The translations under genes were made by a program, and so were the position numbers. Below, one piece after another: positions 18,738 through 28,465 of a stretch of DNA of 64,000 nucleotides. The notes below the pieces were generated by a model. That model ran no database searches, was not told the DNA's origin, and worked only from the letters and a program-made list of their open reading frames with translations. Within the stretch, counting starts at the first letter, position 1; the number at the start of each line of letters is the position of its first letter. The stretch is from Bifidobacterium sp. ESL0745 (GTDB lineage Bacteria > Actinomycetota > Actinomycetes > Actinomycetales > Bifidobacteriaceae): NCBI RefSeq assembly GCF_029433335.1, contig NZ_JAQTHX010000002.1, forward strand, positions 62,001 to 126,000, in the 5' to 3' direction.

Positions 18738-19138
18738 GTCGAAATGGAGAAATATAATATTTTATTTATGAATTGGCTTTATTCCAACGATTTTCAATAT
18801 TTTCAAATGCGATAAAACGCGTGTCGACACGACTTCTTAACAGCTTAACAAGAATTAATTACGAAATCGGTTACTTAATCATCATAGAATTAAAAAGATT
18901 CCAATCCAGTTTTGCCGATACCGCACAGCCTGCTATTCCAAGCAGGTCACGACAGCAATGCATATGGTTTTCGGTTTAGCGGAATGGCCAGCATGCAAAG
19001 CTCAAGACATCATTGTCATTGCGCAACATACTTGGAATGCCATCCCTTTTACCTCATGATAGACAAGCAGGCCAGTGCGACATACTGCGCACCGGCCCGC
19101 TGACTTCATTCAATCAGTATTCAGATATCATTCTTCAA
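18738..19138. other. Intergenic region between permease operon promoter and yciI-like gene
   Basis: No gene. Two structures are seen: a 12-bp perfect palindrome CGTGTCGACACG at 18820-18831 (possible operator) and a hairpin at 19070-19097 (GGCCAGTGCG / CGCACCGGCC) just past the stop of the YciI-like gene, probably its terminator. Confidence 0.5.
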
Positions 19139-19462
19139 TCAGCCAAGAGTGCCGACAAAAGCGTCGAGGGCGCCAGGTTGGAGCATATCGTCAAGGGTGA
19201 CGAACGGATGGACTTCGAAATCCACCACTCCGGCCTTATACAGCGGGTCGCCCTTGGCGGTTTCACTGGCCTTGTCCGCAGAATCCACTTTGTAAACGAG
19301 AATCGCGATGGTGTGATCGAGGCAAGGGCCGGCGAAAATAAGCTCACCGGACTTCTGCTGCTGCGCAAGACGCATGCCATGCTCCTGAATGGTGGCCTTC
19401 ATGGCATCCTTACCCAGCGATGCTTCCTTGAGGTGGAACACAACCAAAAACTTCTTTTCCAT
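19139..19462 (-). CDS. YciI-family protein
   Basis: 107 residues. Single-domain YCII fold: KKFLVVFHLK at the start, the central EHGMRLAQQQKSGELIFAGPCLD segment with the conserved His usually proposed as active-site residue, and the ending DPLYKAGVVDFEVHPF typical of the family (D-P-x-x-x-A-G pattern). The biochemical role of most stand-alone YciI proteins is unknown; some are small dechlorinases or epimerase-like enzymes. AGAAGGG lies before the ATG. Stand-alone; its upstream region (to 20011) contains three unusual palindromes that might control it. Confidence 0.85.
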   Translation of the reverse strand: MEKKFLVVFHLKEASLGKDAMKATIQEHGMRLAQQQKSGELIFAGPCLDHTIAILVYKVDSADKASETAKGDPLYKAGVVDFEVHPFVTLDDMLQPGALDAFVGTLG

Positions 19463-19821
19463 TGCACCCTTCTTTATAAAATGATTATTTTGACTTTAAT
19501 AGAGTAATTCTTTTACTGCTGTGCCATTTATGCACGAATCGCGATTATTCGTGCAAATGCATCTGCAACCCAAAACCCAAAATTGAAGCCACGCAGCAGA
19601 AAACAGACGAGAGGATTCCGCCTCACTGGAAACCGGAACCGCCGCGAATTAATCCGTGAGCATATTGAGAAATCACTAGAAACGATAGGCTTTTCAGGCA
19701 GTGATAACACAAGAACTTCAAGAAATGAGCCACATAACTTTTCACATCCACGGTAGCATTTCCGACTTTGCAATTATGAAAATTAAAAAGTCAAGCGCGT
19801 TAATCTCCGCATTTTGAACCT

Positions 19822-19897
19822 CTTGGCGCACCAAGAAGGCCCTTTTATGAAGAATTGAGATACAATCTCACTTTTTCTGCCTTCTTGGTGCGCCAAG
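19822..19897. promoter_or_regulatory. 18-bp inverted repeat whose arms are themselves near-palindromes
   Basis: CTTGGCGCACCAAGAAGG (19822-19839) and its exact complement CCTTCTTGGTGCGCCAAG (19880-19897) face each other across 40 bases. Each arm is an almost perfect palindrome, giving two operator-like sites, or one long hairpin. The loop holds a TGAGATACAATCTCA dyad. Confidence 0.8.
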
Positions 19898-19946
19898 TAC
19901 CCCGAAATATGAAGATTCGTACCAAATTCATCAAAAAAACGACAAC

Positions 19947-19958
19947 TTGGTGCACCAA
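19947..19958. promoter_or_regulatory. Third TTGGTGCACCAA palindrome
   Basis: A perfect 12-bp palindrome with the same core as the two arms at 19822-19897, placed 50 bases further. The regulator is unknown. Confidence 0.7.
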
Positions 19959-20011
19959 CATCTCTTCAATGGGGGCAAATTGGAACTCTAGTCGACGATC
20001 TCCGGCACTTT

Positions 20012-23002
20012 TCAGGCTTTACGGTCGCGCAGCGCGGTCAACGCCCAAAGAATCGAAACGACGTCGATAGCCTCCTGCGTGAAGGCGCCAACAACCACCG
20101 GAATGAGATTGAACGCGGCAGCGACCATGCAAACCAGCGCAAGACCGAGACCGGTTACTACGGCCTGCAGCATGGTGCGCTTGGTCTGGCGGGCGATGGC
20201 GACGGCCTTGGGCACGTCGGCGATGTCGTCGTTCATGATAACCACTTGCGCGGTCTGCGAAGCGGCAGTGGAGGTGCCGTCCGTCATGGCGATACCGATG
20301 TCGGCCGCGGCCAAAACCGGGGCGTCGTTGACGCCGTCGCCGACCATAACCGAAATCGGGCGCGGCTTCGGCTGCCCGGAAAGCCCGTCAAGAAACGCCT
20401 CAATCTTCGAGGGGTGTTGCAACGCCTCGTTCGAAGCTGCCTTGACCGCAGCCACCTTATCTTGCGGAAGCAGATCAGCACGAACGTCATCGATACCGAC
20501 TTCGCCGGCGATCACGTCGGCGGAATTGCGGGAATCACCGGTCAGCATCGTCACCTTGCCGATGCCCATGGAGCGCAAGCGCTGCAACGACTCGCGGGCA
20601 TTGCCACGAGGCACATCGCGCAGCACGATACGAGCCGCAAGAATTCCGTCGACAGAAACATACGCCGCCATTTCATCGGCCGAACGCGGCTTGAATCGCG
20701 ATGCCGGGAACGCCTCGGTCTCGTTCACCATTGCATTTGCAGATACCGAAGGATTGTTGGAATCACTGCTATCGTCCGAAGCCTCTTCGGACCGCCCATT
20801 ATCATTCCGAAAATCGTTATCGGGATGGTTGTTCACGGCGGAATTACCGTCAACAACCGCTTCAAGCGATGCGGCCACATTATTATCGGCATGATTCTGC
20901 ATTGCGACATCGGGGGACGCGCTGCCATTGGTAACAAAACTCAACCGACCGACACGAACGGTGTGGCATTCGACCACGCCTTGCACGCCGTTGCCGGCAT
21001 CTTCGTGCACGCCCTTGACCACGGGAAAAGCAGCGCGGCCATTGTGCAACTTCTTCGACGCCATCGCGCCGGCGGCTACGATGCCTTGTGCGAGGATATG
21101 CACCGAATATGTCTCGACGACCGCGGCAAGCTCAACAATGACATCTTCAAGTTGCATTACATATGACATTCCACCTTCGCCGCTGTTTGAAGTTTCCGGA
21201 GCCGGACTATCGCTGTCTGAAGTTGGGTCTGCTTCATCGTTGCCCATTTCTGCGACATTCCCAAGCCGATAATCCAAAATACTCGAACTGTCCCCGTTAT
21301 TAACGGTGCCGGCAACGGCAAAATTACCGCCTTGCGATTCAGTCGAGGCAGCGGAACCAACAGCACTCGTTTCCAATCCTAAAATCCTAGGTAACCGCTT
21401 ACGCGCGGCTTCCGGCAGGTCAACCCGCACCACCTGCGGCCTGGTGACCGTAAGCGTACCCGTCTTGTCGAAGAAGATATGCGAGACCTTGCCGAGATTC
21501 TCCAGAACCTCCTGCGTTTTCGTCAGGATTCCGGCCTTCGCAAGCCTTCCGGTTCCAGCCATATACGCCACCGGAGCGGCGATAAGCAACGGGCAGGGCG
21601 TGGCCAGCACCAACACTTGCGCGAACCGTTCAGGAGTACCGGAAACCATCCACGCGATGATACCGATGGCCAAGGAAATGATGGTAAACGGTACCGCGAG
21701 CACATCAGCGGTTTTGACCACGGGCGCGCGCGAGGAACGCGCCGAATCGACCAACTGCATCGTCTGCTGGTACTGCGAATCCCTGGCAAGCGACGTGGCG
21801 CGAATCACGATCATCGTTGAGCCGTTGATCGCCCCGGACATCACGCGAGCGCCCGCAAACACGGTGCGCGGCAAGGGCTCGCCGTTGATAGCGCTCAAAT
21901 CCAGCGTCGCCGTTCCGCTCAGCAGCTTGCCATCCACCGGAATTGTTTCCCCAGGCAGCACAACGAGCACATCCCCTAACGCAACCTGATCGACCGGAAC
22001 AGTATGGAAATGTGCATCCTGCGAAGCCTGCGATTCCAGCACTTTTACGGCCTGCGAACCCCTTGCCAGCGACCCACCGATAAATGTATGACGAGCCATC
22101 GAACCGGCAGGCTGTGCGCGTCTGCTTTGGGAACCTTTCCGAACGTTTGCCACTTTATCCTTGGCGACGGAAGAAAGTTCACAGTTGCAATCATCCGCAT
22201 CGATTACGCATAGATTATTCCGCAAATCCCGCACGTCGCCTCGTGGTAAGCCCGTCGCCAACGTCGCTCGGAAACCGTCGGCCAAACGCTTGTCACTATT
22301 GGCAAACAGCGCGTCAAGATGCACCCTTTCGGCGTTCTTGCTCGATTTTGAAGTTCCGGCAGAAGCTACAAATCCCTTGCGAACTTCACTCGACTGAGCA
22401 TGCCGATTAACGGCCCTGTCGCCATCCCTGGTATTCCTGGCATTCCTGGCATTCCCGGCATTCTGCGGACCGGTTTTATCTACGGGACGGTCAGCATTCC
22501 CAGCCGCGCCGACCCCAGGCAAATCGGAAACATGCGCCATCTGTGGAGCGGCGGCGACCAGCGCGCTCAGATTGCTTTCGGCCTTGGTCTGCGCGTACGA
22601 TTCGATGGCCTCCCCCGACCAAATCATCAGAACCACGGCCCAACTGGCCCAGTATTCCTGCACGCCCAGTGTGGAAAGCAGCGCCAGAATCGCCAGCACG
22701 TCAATGCCCACATGGCCTGCTTTGAGCGAGGCGATCATGCCTCGAATCGAATCAAAGACGGAATACGCGACGAGCAGCACCACAATGAATTGCCCGACGG
22801 AAGGATTGAACGCGAACGGCCCGATATGCCATGCACCCGCGAGGGGCGGAGCCGTCACGAAATTACCGACATTGGATGTTGCAACCCCGTTCTGCCACGG
22901 CCTGTAATTCCAAAGCAAGGCCACGAGAAACGCAGCCACGATGGTGGTGGGAAGCATTGGAACTTGACGGCAGACGTCAGCGACTTTGCGAATAACCCGC
23001 AT
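20012..23002 (-). CDS. P1B-type heavy-metal ATPase with TPCP motif and large inserts
   Basis: 996 residues from the ATG at 23002, chosen for AAGGAG five bases upstream (an upstream ATG at 23050 lacks one). No N-terminal metal-binding HMA domain. The metal-site helix reads ATPCPLL (about 466-472), so TPC instead of the CPC of Cu/Zn pumps. This resembles P1B-5-type pumps, so the metal is uncertain. DKTGTLT (about 512), TGDS (about 820) and GDGVNDAP (about 889) are intact. Two departures are visible: the A-domain TGE reads NGE (INGEPLP, about 374), and the N-domain His-Pro pair reads HI (SVHILAQ, about 637). Hydrophilic inserts of roughly 130-170 residues interrupt the loop before the A domain and again the nucleotide domain, so the length exceeds the usual 650-750. 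Either a specialised or a relaxed pump. Confidence 0.88.
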   Translation of the reverse strand: MRVIRKVADVCRQVPMLPTTIVAAFLVALLWNYRPWQNGVATSNVGNFVTAPPLAGAWHIGPFAFNPSVGQFIVVLLVAYSVFDSIRGMIASLKAGHVGIDVLAILALLSTLGVQEYWASWAVVLMIWSGEAIESYAQTKAESNLSALVAAAPQMAHVSDLPGVGAAGNADRPVDKTGPQNAGNARNARNTRDGDRAVNRHAQSSEVRKGFVASAGTSKSSKNAERVHLDALFANSDKRLADGFRATLATGLPRGDVRDLRNNLCVIDADDCNCELSSVAKDKVANVRKGSQSRRAQPAGSMARHTFIGGSLARGSQAVKVLESQASQDAHFHTVPVDQVALGDVLVVLPGETIPVDGKLLSGTATLDLSAINGEPLPRTVFAGARVMSGAINGSTMIVIRATSLARDSQYQQTMQLVDSARSSRAPVVKTADVLAVPFTIISLAIGIIAWMVSGTPERFAQVLVLATPCPLLIAAPVAYMAGTGRLAKAGILTKTQEVLENLGKVSHIFFDKTGTLTVTRPQVVRVDLPEAARKRLPRILGLETSAVGSAASTESQGGNFAVAGTVNNGDSSSILDYRLGNVAEMGNDEADPTSDSDSPAPETSNSGEGGMSYVMQLEDVIVELAAVVETYSVHILAQGIVAAGAMASKKLHNGRAAFPVVKGVHEDAGNGVQGVVECHTVRVGRLSFVTNGSASPDVAMQNHADNNVAASLEAVVDGNSAVNNHPDNDFRNDNGRSEEASDDSSDSNNPSVSANAMVNETEAFPASRFKPRSADEMAAYVSVDGILAARIVLRDVPRGNARESLQRLRSMGIGKVTMLTGDSRNSADVIAGEVGIDDVRADLLPQDKVAAVKAASNEALQHPSKIEAFLDGLSGQPKPRPISVMVGDGVNDAPVLAAADIGIAMTDGTSTAASQTAQVVIMNDDIADVPKAVAIARQTKRTMLQAVVTGLGLALVCMVAAAFNLIPVVVGAFTQEAIDVVSILWALTALRDRKA

Positions 23003-23384
23003 GATTCTCCTTGCGCGTGTATTACTCGGCCACACAAGTTGCGCGACCAAGCAAGTTGGTCACGCCTTGTTAACCCACCGGCGGCGCAAAGCCACCGATA
23101 CACGGCGTAAAGATTATGGAAAACAGTATAGCGGGTGCACGTTGACAATCCGATAACGTGTTCAGGCATTGACGCCATCAGCGATGCCGGAGATATTAGA
23201 AAACACCATATAACAGGCGATCCGGCAGCCCAAAACACCGGATCTGTATTACACCAAACCACTCACTGCAAACAAACAAAATCGGCCCGACAGCATCCTC
23301 TAGATGGGGACGCTGCCGGGTCCGGTTAACTTGCCGCCTGCGCTATAACCAGCCGAAACCGGTCACGGCGCAAACCCTTCGGCT
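23003..23384. other. Intergenic region upstream of the ATPase
   Basis: Nothing firm beyond the ATPase ribosome site; no gene and no clear operator. The htrA-like gene ends at 23385. Confidence 0.4.
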
Positions 23385-25340
23385 TTACCACAGACCGAAC
23401 GGATCGAAGAGGCCGCCGCCGTCTCCGTTGCCGCTCTGACCCTGGCCGTTCTGACCCTGGCCATTTTGGCCGTTGCTACCGTTCTGCTTTTGGGTTTCCG
23501 AGCGGTTGCTGCCCTTGACGTCGGTTTCCTTCTGATCGAGGGTGACGTCGACGTCCATGGTCTTGCCGCCGCGGACGATGGTGAGCTTGACCTTGTCACC
23601 AAGGCTGGCCGCACGGACGTAGCCAAGAAGCGCGGAGCTGCTGCCGACCGCCTGGCCGTTGAATGCCACTACGGTGTCGTTGGCCTTCAGACCGGCCTTC
23701 TCCGCCGGGCTGCCCTTGACAATGGCCGAGCCGCCGGTGGCAGGCGTGGTGATCTGCGCGCCGCCACGGGTGATGCCATCAGCCTCGACGTTTGCGGACT
23801 TGATGGTCACGCCGAGCATCGCATGATCGACGGAACCCTTGGAAACAATCTGGTCGGCCACACGCTTGACAAGGTTCGACGGAATCGCGAAACCGATACC
23901 GATCGAGCCGGACTGGCCCGAGGACGAAGAGGCGGAGGCGATTGAAGAGTTGATGCCGATGACCTGGCCGGCCATGTTGAAGGTCGGGCCGCCCGAATTG
24001 CCCGGGTTGATGGCGGCATCGATCTGAACCGCGTTGGTCACGATTTCGGAATTGTTGTCGTCCATCACCGAAACAGGGCGGTTAAGCGCCGAAACGATGC
24101 CGGTGGTGGCGGTGTCGTCATAGCCCAGCGGGTTGCCGACGGCCATCACGTTCTCGCCGACCGCAAGCTTGCTGGAATCCGCGAACTCAACCGGCTTAAG
24201 GTCACTCGGAGGGTTCTGCAATTGCAAAACGGCAAGATCAGTGGTGTTGTCGGAGCCGACAACAGTCGCCTTATATATCTGGCCATTGGAAAGCGTGACC
24301 TGAATGGTCTGGCCGCCGGAAATGACGTGGTTGTTGGTGACGATGTGGCCCTTGGTGTCAAGGATCGCGCCGGAACCCTTGGCGACGCCCTGCGTAGTGC
24401 CTTGGCTGATTTGCGTGGTGATGGAGACCACGGAATCGGAAACCTTCGACGAAACACTGGCCCAGTCCGGAGCCTGGCCGCCCTTGACGGAGGCAGTGCC
24501 GGAACCGGACTTGTTGGAAGCGATACCGGACATTGAACTGGAAGACGGGACGTTGACCCAACCGTTGGAAATGGCCGCGTACCCGACACCCAGACACAAC
24601 ACCGCCGTGACCACGGCCGCGACGATCGCGGTGACCACATTGCTGTGTGACTTGGTCTGAGCGTAACCGTTTGCGTCACCATAACCGCCGTTTGGCATGC
24701 CCGGTCCACCGAAGTTACCGCCGTTGGGACCTGACTGGCCAGGCACACCGTTATAGGAATTGCCGTAACCGTTGTTGTTCTGATTGCCGCCATCGCCGTT
24801 CTGCCCGGCATTCGGATTCTGCCCCTGACCGGAGCTGCCGAAAATACCGTTCCACGGCATGCCCGGAGAACTAGCCGGACCGTTGTTTATAGGTGTGTTT
24901 GCCCCGGACCCGTTGCCACTTCCATATGGCGCATTCGCATTGCCATAGTTGTTGTTGGCGGCGTTGCCGATGTGATCGGGCAGGGGGCCGTAGGCACCGT
25001 ATTCCGGAGCCGGCCGGTACGGGCTTGAATCATTGTCGGAATTGATCGAAGTGGTGTCCGTCGAACTTGCGTTGTCAGGACGGTATCCTGTGGTGAACAC
25101 TTCTGTCGGCGTGGTGTTGATGTCTTTCGTATCCTGGGTTGTGGTGGATTGCGCATCGCCAGGTTCGTTGCTGTCGGTGTTGCCTGTCTGCGAACCGGCG
25201 TAACCGGTATTGCCGCTCTCCGCACTCGCACCATTGCCGGCGTAACCGCTATCGTTAGTAAATCCCGACGTCGTGTTCGCGTCGTCACCCGGACGTGCAG
25301 GCTGACTGCCGCTCCACTCGTCTTTGTTGTCCTCAGCCAT
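23385..25340 (-). CDS. HtrA/DegP-like membrane-anchored serine protease with PDZ domain
   Basis: 651 residues. A long Asn/Gly/Ser/Thr-rich cytoplasmic N-terminal region (about 1-225) precedes one membrane helix (about 230-255, VVTAIVAAVVTAVLCLGVGY). The trypsin-like domain has the full triad: His in VTNNHVISG (about 336), Asp in NTTDLAVLQL (about 367) and Ser in NPGNSGGP (about 448). One PDZ domain (about 500-600, MLGVTIKS...GSPAEKAGLKANDTVVAFNG) follows, then a Gln/Gly/Asn tail. Role: quality control of exported proteins in the wall space. AAGGAGC precedes the ATG. The disordered head and tail are longer than usual, though such heads are common in actinobacterial HtrA. Divergent from tgt. 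Confidence 0.93.
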   Translation of the reverse strand: MAEDNKDEWSGSQPARPGDDANTTSGFTNDSGYAGNGASAESGNTGYAGSQTGNTDSNEPGDAQSTTTQDTKDINTTPTEVFTTGYRPDNASSTDTTSINSDNDSSPYRPAPEYGAYGPLPDHIGNAANNNYGNANAPYGSGNGSGANTPINNGPASSPGMPWNGIFGSSGQGQNPNAGQNGDGGNQNNNGYGNSYNGVPGQSGPNGGNFGGPGMPNGGYGDANGYAQTKSHSNVVTAIVAAVVTAVLCLGVGYAAISNGWVNVPSSSSMSGIASNKSGSGTASVKGGQAPDWASVSSKVSDSVVSITTQISQGTTQGVAKGSGAILDTKGHIVTNNHVISGGQTIQVTLSNGQIYKATVVGSDNTTDLAVLQLQNPPSDLKPVEFADSSKLAVGENVMAVGNPLGYDDTATTGIVSALNRPVSVMDDNNSEIVTNAVQIDAAINPGNSGGPTFNMAGQVIGINSSIASASSSSGQSGSIGIGFAIPSNLVKRVADQIVSKGSVDHAMLGVTIKSANVEADGITRGGAQITTPATGGSAIVKGSPAEKAGLKANDTVVAFNGQAVGSSSALLGYVRAASLGDKVKLTIVRGGKTMDVDVTLDQKETDVKGSNRSETQKQNGSNGQNGQGQNGQGQSGNGDGGGLFDPFGLW

Positions 25341-25685
25341 TGCTGCTCCTTATATTTTTCCGGATGGACACGGCACCGAGCACTTCTCTGCCGTTCCACC
25401 ACCTCTGAACCGCTAATAACGAGTAAAGGCAACCGGTCTGAACGTTTCCTGAACGTTTATTGAAAGGAAGTTTCAAACCTCGTTCCAATCTCCTGATATC
25501 CTCGCCGAATCCCAGTTCTTTGGCAATTTTATAGGCCCCCATAAACCGAACCGTCACCTAACAAATTGCGGCATGGCTTCGCCTAAGGTGAACTTAGGAC
25601 CAACTTTCGTCGCACGATGCGGCCCGCGCCGGGCACTACGCGACGACAAAGCGGACAATACGGAATTGCGACAACGGGAACGGAC
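25341..25685. other. Divergent promoter region of htrA-like gene and tgt
   Basis: 345 bases with no gene. It should contain both promoters. No operator-like palindrome found. An alternative tgt start (ATG 25617) lies within it. Confidence 0.4.
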
Positions 25686-27173
25686 ATGAATATTTCAAGC
25701 ATTTCAGCAGACAACACGGGTAACCAGCTTGGGGATAAAGACAAAGACGCTGCGTCCGGAGTCAATCCGAACGCGCAAAACCATATTCCAGGTCATAAAG
25801 ACGTTGCTTCGGAAGCCACGGCATATGCGCAAACCCGTTCCGGCACTTCAGTTTCGCAACTTGCAGCAAGCGATTCAGGGCTGCTCGAGCACCCGCTTGG
25901 GGCCGAATCCGGCAAGCCCGGCGATCGCAGCAGATTCTATTTCGAACAGCACACGCGGCTTTCGGATTCCGCCTCCGGCAAGGGACGTGGCGGCGCCCGT
26001 TACGGGCGCACCGGAGTCATTCATACTCCACATGGAGATATTCACACTCCCGCTTTTGTGCCCGTCGCCACGCAGGCGGCGATGAAGGGCGTGCTGCCGG
26101 AGACCATGAAAACACTCGGCGCACAATGCCTGCTTTCCAACGCGTTCCACCTCTTCGAGCGTCCGGGCGAAGCCGTGATCGACGAGGCGGGCGGACTTGC
26201 GCGCTTCGAGAACTGGGACGGGCCTACGTTCACCGATTCCGGCGGATTCCAGGTACTTTCGCTGGGTGCCGGGTTCAAGAAGACGCTCGCGATGGACGTC
26301 ACCGGCATGAAATCGGACGACGTCATCGCGCCCGGCCGCGAGCGCAAGGCCTTCGTGGATGAGGATGGCGTCACTTTCAAGTCGCCGCTCGATGGCTCCA
26401 AACACCGCTTCTCCGCCGAAATCTCCATGGGTATCCAGCACAAGATCGGTGCTGACATCATGTTTGCCTTCGACGAACTGACCACGCTGATGAACACGCG
26501 CGGCTATCAGGAGCGTTCCGTCGAACGCACCTTCCGATGGGCGCGGCGTTGCGTCGCCGAGCACCAACGGCTTACGGCAGAACGGGTCGGCAAGCCATAT
26601 CAGGCGCTCTATGGCGTGGTGCAGGGCGCAAATTACGAGGATCTGCGACGGCGCGCGGCCTCCGAAATCGCCTCGCTCGATTTTGACGGCGTCGGCATCG
26701 GCGGGGCCATCGAGAAGCGGGTCATCGGCGACACCTGCGCGTGGATCTGCGACGAAATGCCGGAATCGCGGCCCCGGCACGTCCTGGGGATCGCGGCCGT
26801 CGACGATATCTTCGCCTGCGTCGAAAACGGCGGCGACACCTTCGACTGCGTGGCCCCCGCCCGCTGCGCCCGCAACGGCGCCATCTACACGCGCGACGGC
26901 CGATACAACATCAAGCGCGCTGCCAACAAACGCGACTTCGGGCCGCTGGAGGAAGGCTGCGACTGCTATACATGCACGCACTATTCGCGCGCTTACGTCG
27001 ACCACCTGCTGCGGGCGCACGAAATCAACGGCGCGACGCTGGCCACCATCCACAACGAGCGCTTCTTCATCCGCCTGCTCGACGACATCCGCGCCTCCAT
27101 CGACGGCGGCTATTTCGACGAGTTCCGCGACGAGACCCTGGCTCGCTACTATGCCCACGGTTCCAAAGGGTGA
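25686..27173 (+). CDS. tgt: tRNA-guanine(34) transglycosylase (queuine)
   Basis: 495 residues from the ATG at 25686 (GGGAACGGAC upstream; ATG at 25617 is an alternative). It exchanges G34 of GUN-anticodon tRNAs for queuine or its precursor. The catalytic domain begins near residue 84 (FYFEQHTR). DSGGFQVLSL (about 180) carries a catalytic Asp, followed by GVVQG and GVGIGG. The zinc site CDCYTCTHYSRAYVDHLLRAHE (Cys-x-Cys-x2-Cys ... His) is complete near 432. The first 83 residues are a polar Ser/Asn/Gln/His-rich tail not found in most Tgt proteins. No queuosine synthesis genes are nearby, so salvage of queuine is the likely role (inference). Confidence 0.95.
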   Translation: MNISSISADNTGNQLGDKDKDAASGVNPNAQNHIPGHKDVASEATAYAQTRSGTSVSQLAASDSGLLEHPLGAESGKPGDRSRFYFEQHTRLSDSASGKGRGGARYGRTGVIHTPHGDIHTPAFVPVATQAAMKGVLPETMKTLGAQCLLSNAFHLFERPGEAVIDEAGGLARFENWDGPTFTDSGGFQVLSLGAGFKKTLAMDVTGMKSDDVIAPGRERKAFVDEDGVTFKSPLDGSKHRFSAEISMGIQHKIGADIMFAFDELTTLMNTRGYQERSVERTFRWARRCVAEHQRLTAERVGKPYQALYGVVQGANYEDLRRRAASEIASLDFDGVGIGGAIEKRVIGDTCAWICDEMPESRPRHVLGIAAVDDIFACVENGGDTFDCVAPARCARNGAIYTRDGRYNIKRAANKRDFGPLEEGCDCYTCTHYSRAYVDHLLRAHEINGATLATIHNERFFIRLLDDIRASIDGGYFDEFRDETLARYYAHGSKG

Positions 27174-27491
27174 GGCCAATCCTCTCAATCCTGCAATTTA
27201 TGAACGTTCATTACTTGGCAAAAGGATTCTAGAGCAACCCAAAAGTCCGTTTCCATGCAGAGAGTTCGCCTAATATTTACTTGCTTGGGGGAAACGGGCT
27301 CTAAAATCCGCTTGGACGCTGTTTCCCAGACTGACTACACGACCCGTTAAATCGAATAGATTCTGTCTCTCTCCACTAGCACAAGATGTACCATTCGTCA
27401 CCTTTCCGTGCGCACAAGACGCACTTTGCCGCGCAATACTAGGCCAATCGGTATGATGGGAATGTTCACCGACAACAGGCAGAAGGGCAAG
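27174..27491. other. Intergenic between tgt and nitroreductase
   Basis: About 318 bases, no gene or strong hairpin seen. GAAGGG at its end serves the nitroreductase start. Confidence 0.4.
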
Positions 27492-28430
27492 ATGGATCTG
27501 AACGAGGCGATGACGGAGCGCCATTCCGTACGTATGTATACCGACGAACCTGTCGGCAAGTCCCAGCTTGACGAAATCGCCGCCGAAGTCGAGCGCTGCA
27601 ACGCCGCTTCCGGCCTGCATTTCCAGATGGCCGCCGGGCTCGAGGACGCCTTCTGCGGCTACAAAACGCATTACGGTCGCTTTAGCGGCGTGCACAACGC
27701 CATCGCTCTTGTCACACAAATCGACAAGCCTTACGATTTGCATCCGGCGAAGAAGGCTCATCCCAACACGGATGCCCCGAGAACTTCCACCGAACCAAGC
27801 CCGGCTTTGCATACAACCCGACAACCCATCAAATCATCTGGCAATTCGCGCGCAAACGAGCAAGCCGCCGACGCACCTGCTACTTTGAAAGCCGACAAAA
27901 CGGCTGCAAACACCAATCACGACGACAATTCGCCCGCACAAATCGTTGATCCGATTCCGCCGAAAGAGGCCGAAATCGAGGAAAAGGTGGGCTATTACGG
28001 CGAGCAGCTCGCACTGACACTCGTACAGCTTGGACTGGCGACCTCGTGGGCCGTGCTCGACGACGCCGCGACCGGCTGGTGGGAACTTGACCCCGGCGAG
28101 CGCGTGGTGTGGATTCTCGCGTTCGGCCACCCGGCGCGGGCCGGTGCCAAACATCACAGCAAGCCATTGGATTCGTTGTGTTCATTGCCCGAAAGTCTTG
28201 GACCGGACGCCACGCTTGCCGATGCCCCAGATTGGTTCCAGCGCGGTATCGCCGCAGCCTCCCTTGCCCCGACATCTCTGGGCCAGCAACCGTTCAAATT
28301 CACGCTTGAAGACGCACAAATCGCCAGCGCGCGCATTACGCCCGGCCTGTTCGCCCACGTCGGCCTGGGCTGTGCCAAACGCAATTTCGAAATCGGCGCC
28401 GGCACCGACAATTTCGTGTGGGCACGGTGA
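27492..28430 (+). CDS. Nitroreductase-family protein with hydrophilic insert
   Basis: 312 residues from the ATG at 27492, chosen for GAAGGG four bases upstream. An FMN-dependent nitroreductase-like fold is indicated by ERHSVRMYTDEPV at the start (Arg contacts FMN phosphate), YYGEQLALTLVQLGLATSWA mid-protein and LAPTSLGQQPFKFTL plus HVGLGCAKRNFEI toward the end. The order suggests the TM1586-like subgroup. Residues about 83-160 form a polar Thr/Asn/Ser/Lys/Pro-rich insert separating the two halves of the domain, unusual for this family. Probable NAD(P)H-dependent flavoenzyme; substrate unknown. Last core gene before tRNA-Leu and the accessory island. Confidence 0.85.
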   Translation: MDLNEAMTERHSVRMYTDEPVGKSQLDEIAAEVERCNAASGLHFQMAAGLEDAFCGYKTHYGRFSGVHNAIALVTQIDKPYDLHPAKKAHPNTDAPRTSTEPSPALHTTRQPIKSSGNSRANEQAADAPATLKADKTAANTNHDDNSPAQIVDPIPPKEAEIEEKVGYYGEQLALTLVQLGLATSWAVLDDAATGWWELDPGERVVWILAFGHPARAGAKHHSKPLDSLCSLPESLGPDATLADAPDWFQRGIAAASLAPTSLGQQPFKFTLEDAQIASARITPGLFAHVGLGCAKRNFEIGAGTDNFVWAR

Positions 28431-28465
28431 CGTTCCCGACTCTTGGACGTTATCGATGGCTTAGC

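Larger units (their letters stand above)
19463..20011. other. 549-bp non-coding region with palindromes
   Basis: No credible gene. The stretch contains the yciI promoter side and, from 19822 to 19958, three copies of a TTGGYGCRCCAA palindrome (separate entries). The short frames present (81 aa minus, 71 aa plus) have no ribosome site and unnatural composition. Confidence 0.6.

Noticed and set aside
18840..18890. Additional GGTTAC element near the permease promoter as a further LacI operator
   Set aside because: ATCGGTTAC here is only a half-site, not palindromic.
19528..20070. Small open frames around the TTGGYGCRCCAA palindromes
   Set aside because: Cys/Arg/Phe-rich or basic artefacts without ribosome sites; the palindromes themselves are the likely function.
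25875..27188. 437-codon open frame antisense to tgt
   Set aside because: A shadow of the GC-rich tgt gene; the sense frame has all Tgt motifs and the antisense product has no family resemblance or ribosome site.
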